Assembly (NCBI GenBank): GCA_019636675.1
Contig: JAHBXC010000001.1
Location: forward strand, 868,001 to 932,000
Length of the DNA: 64,000 nucleotides
Direction: 5' to 3'
DNA from: Phycisphaeraceae bacterium
Lineage (GTDB): Bacteria; Planctomycetota; Phycisphaerae; Phycisphaerales; UBA1924
Under the pieces are notes generated by a model. That model saw only the letters and a program-made list of their open reading frames with translations, had not been told where the DNA came from and searched no databases. The position numbers and the translations under genes were made by a program. Of this stretch, positions 62,740 through 64,000 are shown piece by piece (position 1 is the stretch's first letter; every line of letters starts with the position of its first letter).

Positions 62740-63590
62740 CCCGAGAGTTCGTCTCAATCCTGATGATGGTCATCGCCGACATCGGGTGCGCCGCCGCTCC
62801 ATTGCCCGACTCGCCGAATGCAACGCGCGGGATCGTGATCGTCTCACTCCAACCCGACTGCATACCGAGCCCCGACCGCCCCGCCTTCGACCGTCTCGCC
62901 ACGCTCCCGAACAGCGCGATCCCCGATCTCCTCGCACACGAAGACCCGATCCTCCGCGGCGTCGGGATCTTCCTCGCCGATCAGCGACAACTCCCCGAAC
63001 TCCTCCTCGGGGCGACCCACCTGATCGACGACGACCGCCCCACCGTCCCCGCCGCGATCTGCGGCCCAAACCCGTCGCAGTTCCACTCCCAGCCGATGAC
63101 CGTCCGCGAACGCTTCCTCGAAACCTGGCTCGCGTGGACCGGTGAAGGCATCAAGGATCACAACGATTTCGAGGCCCGCTTCGTCACCACCGGGTTCGAT
63201 CCGTGGTCGCGCCTTCACGCGTGGCGTCTGGCGATGCGCCGCGGCGCCAGCGAAACGCCGGAGAACGCAGCCGCCATCAAGGCGCGCATCGCGTCCCTCC
63301 CCGATGACGCCCGCTGGCTCGTCGCCGTCGCGTCGCGCGGCTCGGCGCAGGGCCAGCGCTTCTACACCGAGCAGGAAGTCCGCGAACTCGTGCTCTCCGT
63401 GGACGCGGCCACCCGGCAGGCCATCCTGAACGAGACGGCGCCCGTGCTCAGCGATGTCACCGAACGCGCCGGTGCGCACGAGACCTTCTACCACAAGCAG
63501 GCAAAGGCCATCCTTGAAGGCAAACCACTCCCCGAACCGACGATCCCGCCCGAGTTCGAGCGCTTCCGGCGCAACCTGAACCCGGATTGA
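62736..63590 (+). CDS. Exported protein of unknown function, second paralogue pair (member 1)
   Basis: A 284-residue protein starting in the ATGA overlap with the preceding reading frame. The N-terminus is short and hydrophobic (FVSILMMVIADIGCAAAPL). Mature sequence begins IVIVSLQPDC, a motif shared with HVITFKPDC of the operon's first gene, then LATLPNSAIPDLLAHEDPIL and RGVGIFLADQRQLPELLLG. Helical segments follow, including PWSRLHAWRLAMRRGASETP and LVLSVDAATRQAILNE. It is homologous to the partial gene at 63714. No family name is recognised. Confidence 0.7.
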   Translation: MTREFVSILMMVIADIGCAAAPLPDSPNATRGIVIVSLQPDCIPSPDRPAFDRLATLPNSAIPDLLAHEDPILRGVGIFLADQRQLPELLLGATHLIDDDRPTVPAAICGPNPSQFHSQPMTVRERFLETWLAWTGEGIKDHNDFEARFVTTGFDPWSRLHAWRLAMRRGASETPENAAAIKARIASLPDDARWLVAVASRGSAQGQRFYTEQEVRELVLSVDAATRQAILNETAPVLSDVTERAGAHETFYHKQAKAILEGKPLPEPTIPPEFERFRRNLNPD

Positions 63591-63593
63591 TGG

Positions 63594-63686
63594 ATGCCGC
63601 TCATGATTCACGCTTTGTTGTGCGTGGTTTCCAGCAGACACATCGCCGCGGCGGGTGAGAAACCCGAGCTGACGAAGAACCCATGA
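63594..63686 (+). other. Short open frame, possible gene remnant
   Basis: Thirty codons, with MIHALLCVVSSRHIAAAGEK looking like a start fused to a tail; AAAGEKPELTKNP resembles AAAGDKPERLPAQP near the end of paralogue 2. It may be a relic of another array member. No ribosome-binding site is evident. Confidence 0.3.
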
Positions 63687-63713
63687 ACCCAGCGCCGCGA
63701 ATCGACTGACGCG

Positions 63714-64000
63714 ATGAAACGACTGATCGTGCTCCATCTCGCCGCCGGTCTCTCGATCGCGCTGTCCCCGACGCCCTGCGCGGCGCCCTCCGCCGGGACT
63801 CAGTCCCGCGCCGAACCCGCCCGGCTCGCCAACGCGGTCACCGTTCTCCCCGTGTACGAAGACCGCGACTGCTTCACCCCCGAGCAACTCGCCGCCGTCG
63901 AGGCGCTCGACGCCATCCCCGACGAGCAGATCGAAACCCTCCTCACCTCGGACGACTCGTGGGTCGTCGGGATCGGGATTCATCTCGCCGATGTGCGCCT
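63714..64000 (+). CDS. Exported protein, second paralogue pair (member 2; cut by window edge)
   Basis: Only the first 95 codons are present. A signal peptide (LIVLHLAAGLSIALSPTPCA) is followed by CFTPEQLAAVEALDAIPDEQ and IETLLTSDDSWVVGIGIHLA with DVR, which parallels the 62736 gene (CIPSPDRPAFDRLATLPNSA, IPDLLAHEDPILRGVGIFLA, DQR). It is therefore a tandem paralogue, 123 nt after its sister on the same strand. The 3' part lies outside the window. Confidence 0.7.
   Translation, partial: MKRLIVLHLAAGLSIALSPTPCAAPSAGTQSRAEPARLANAVTVLPVYEDRDCFTPEQLAAVEALDAIPDEQIETLLTSDDSWVVGIGIHLADVR

Overview
The window is high-GC bacterial chromosome, most likely from the phylum Planctomycetota, class Phycisphaerae. 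This rests on secreted proteins ending in PEP-CTERM-like tails (Pro-x-Pro-Gly, a transmembrane stretch, then RRRR), tandem NFSDLN-type dockerin repeats, choice-of-anchor A and I proteins, a pseudopilin-like protein with an ADGHV tail, and CGYDLRGL zinc ribbons. That is inference from family distribution; no rRNA marker is present.

Layout. 1-2.2 kb: the 5' part of an exported secretin-like gene, nadD, a small membrane protein and tRNA-Glu. 2.2-16 kb: a block of exported surface proteins, including a 1399-residue protein built on five exact-period 681-bp repeats, a lamin-tail/dockerin protein with its pseudopilin-like neighbour, a choice-of-anchor I protein, a metzincin protease with dockerins, and two PEP-CTERM-type proteins. 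16-24.5 kb: housekeeping genes (pckA, an MgtC/SapB protein, tRNA-His, a YdiJ-type FAD/Fe-S oxidase, a DUF4139 protein, folK). 24.5-48.8 kb: one long minus-strand flagellar cluster, transcribed flgB-flgC-fliE-fliF-fliG-fliH-fliI-fliJ-motE-like-fliK-flgD-orf-flgE-fliL-fliN-fliO-fliP-fliQ-fliR-flhB-flhA-flhF-flhG-orf-fliA. Many junctions are GTGA or ATGA overlaps, which points to translational coupling. It covers the rod, hook, MS-ring, C-ring, export gate, ATPase complex, placement GTPases and the late-gene sigma factor. fliM, motA, motB and flbD are absent from the places where many clusters carry them.

48.8-50.7 kb holds a beta-helix protein and rlmE. 50.7-53.8 kb is a decayed island: a large imperfect palindrome, a (GA)n tract, two copies of a roughly 400-bp sequence, a degenerate IS110-type transposase and a frameshifted SUMF1/PEP-CTERM gene. 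rnpB (RNase P RNA) follows at 53.9-54.4 kb. 54.4-58.9 kb: a possible Gfo/Idh/MocA-like protein, a small hydrophilic protein, an HD alarmone-hydrolase-like protein coupled to ispF, a lipoprotein, and two overlapping zinc-ribbon membrane proteins.

59.1-64 kb (running off the window) is a closely packed plus-strand operon of exported proteins of unknown function: a protein with a possible Cys-His-Asp triad followed by two pairs of paralogues. One of these carries an in-frame TAG exactly where its sister has tryptophan, while its original stop still overlaps the next start codon. This operon is the strongest candidate for an undescribed system here, although no function can be read from it.
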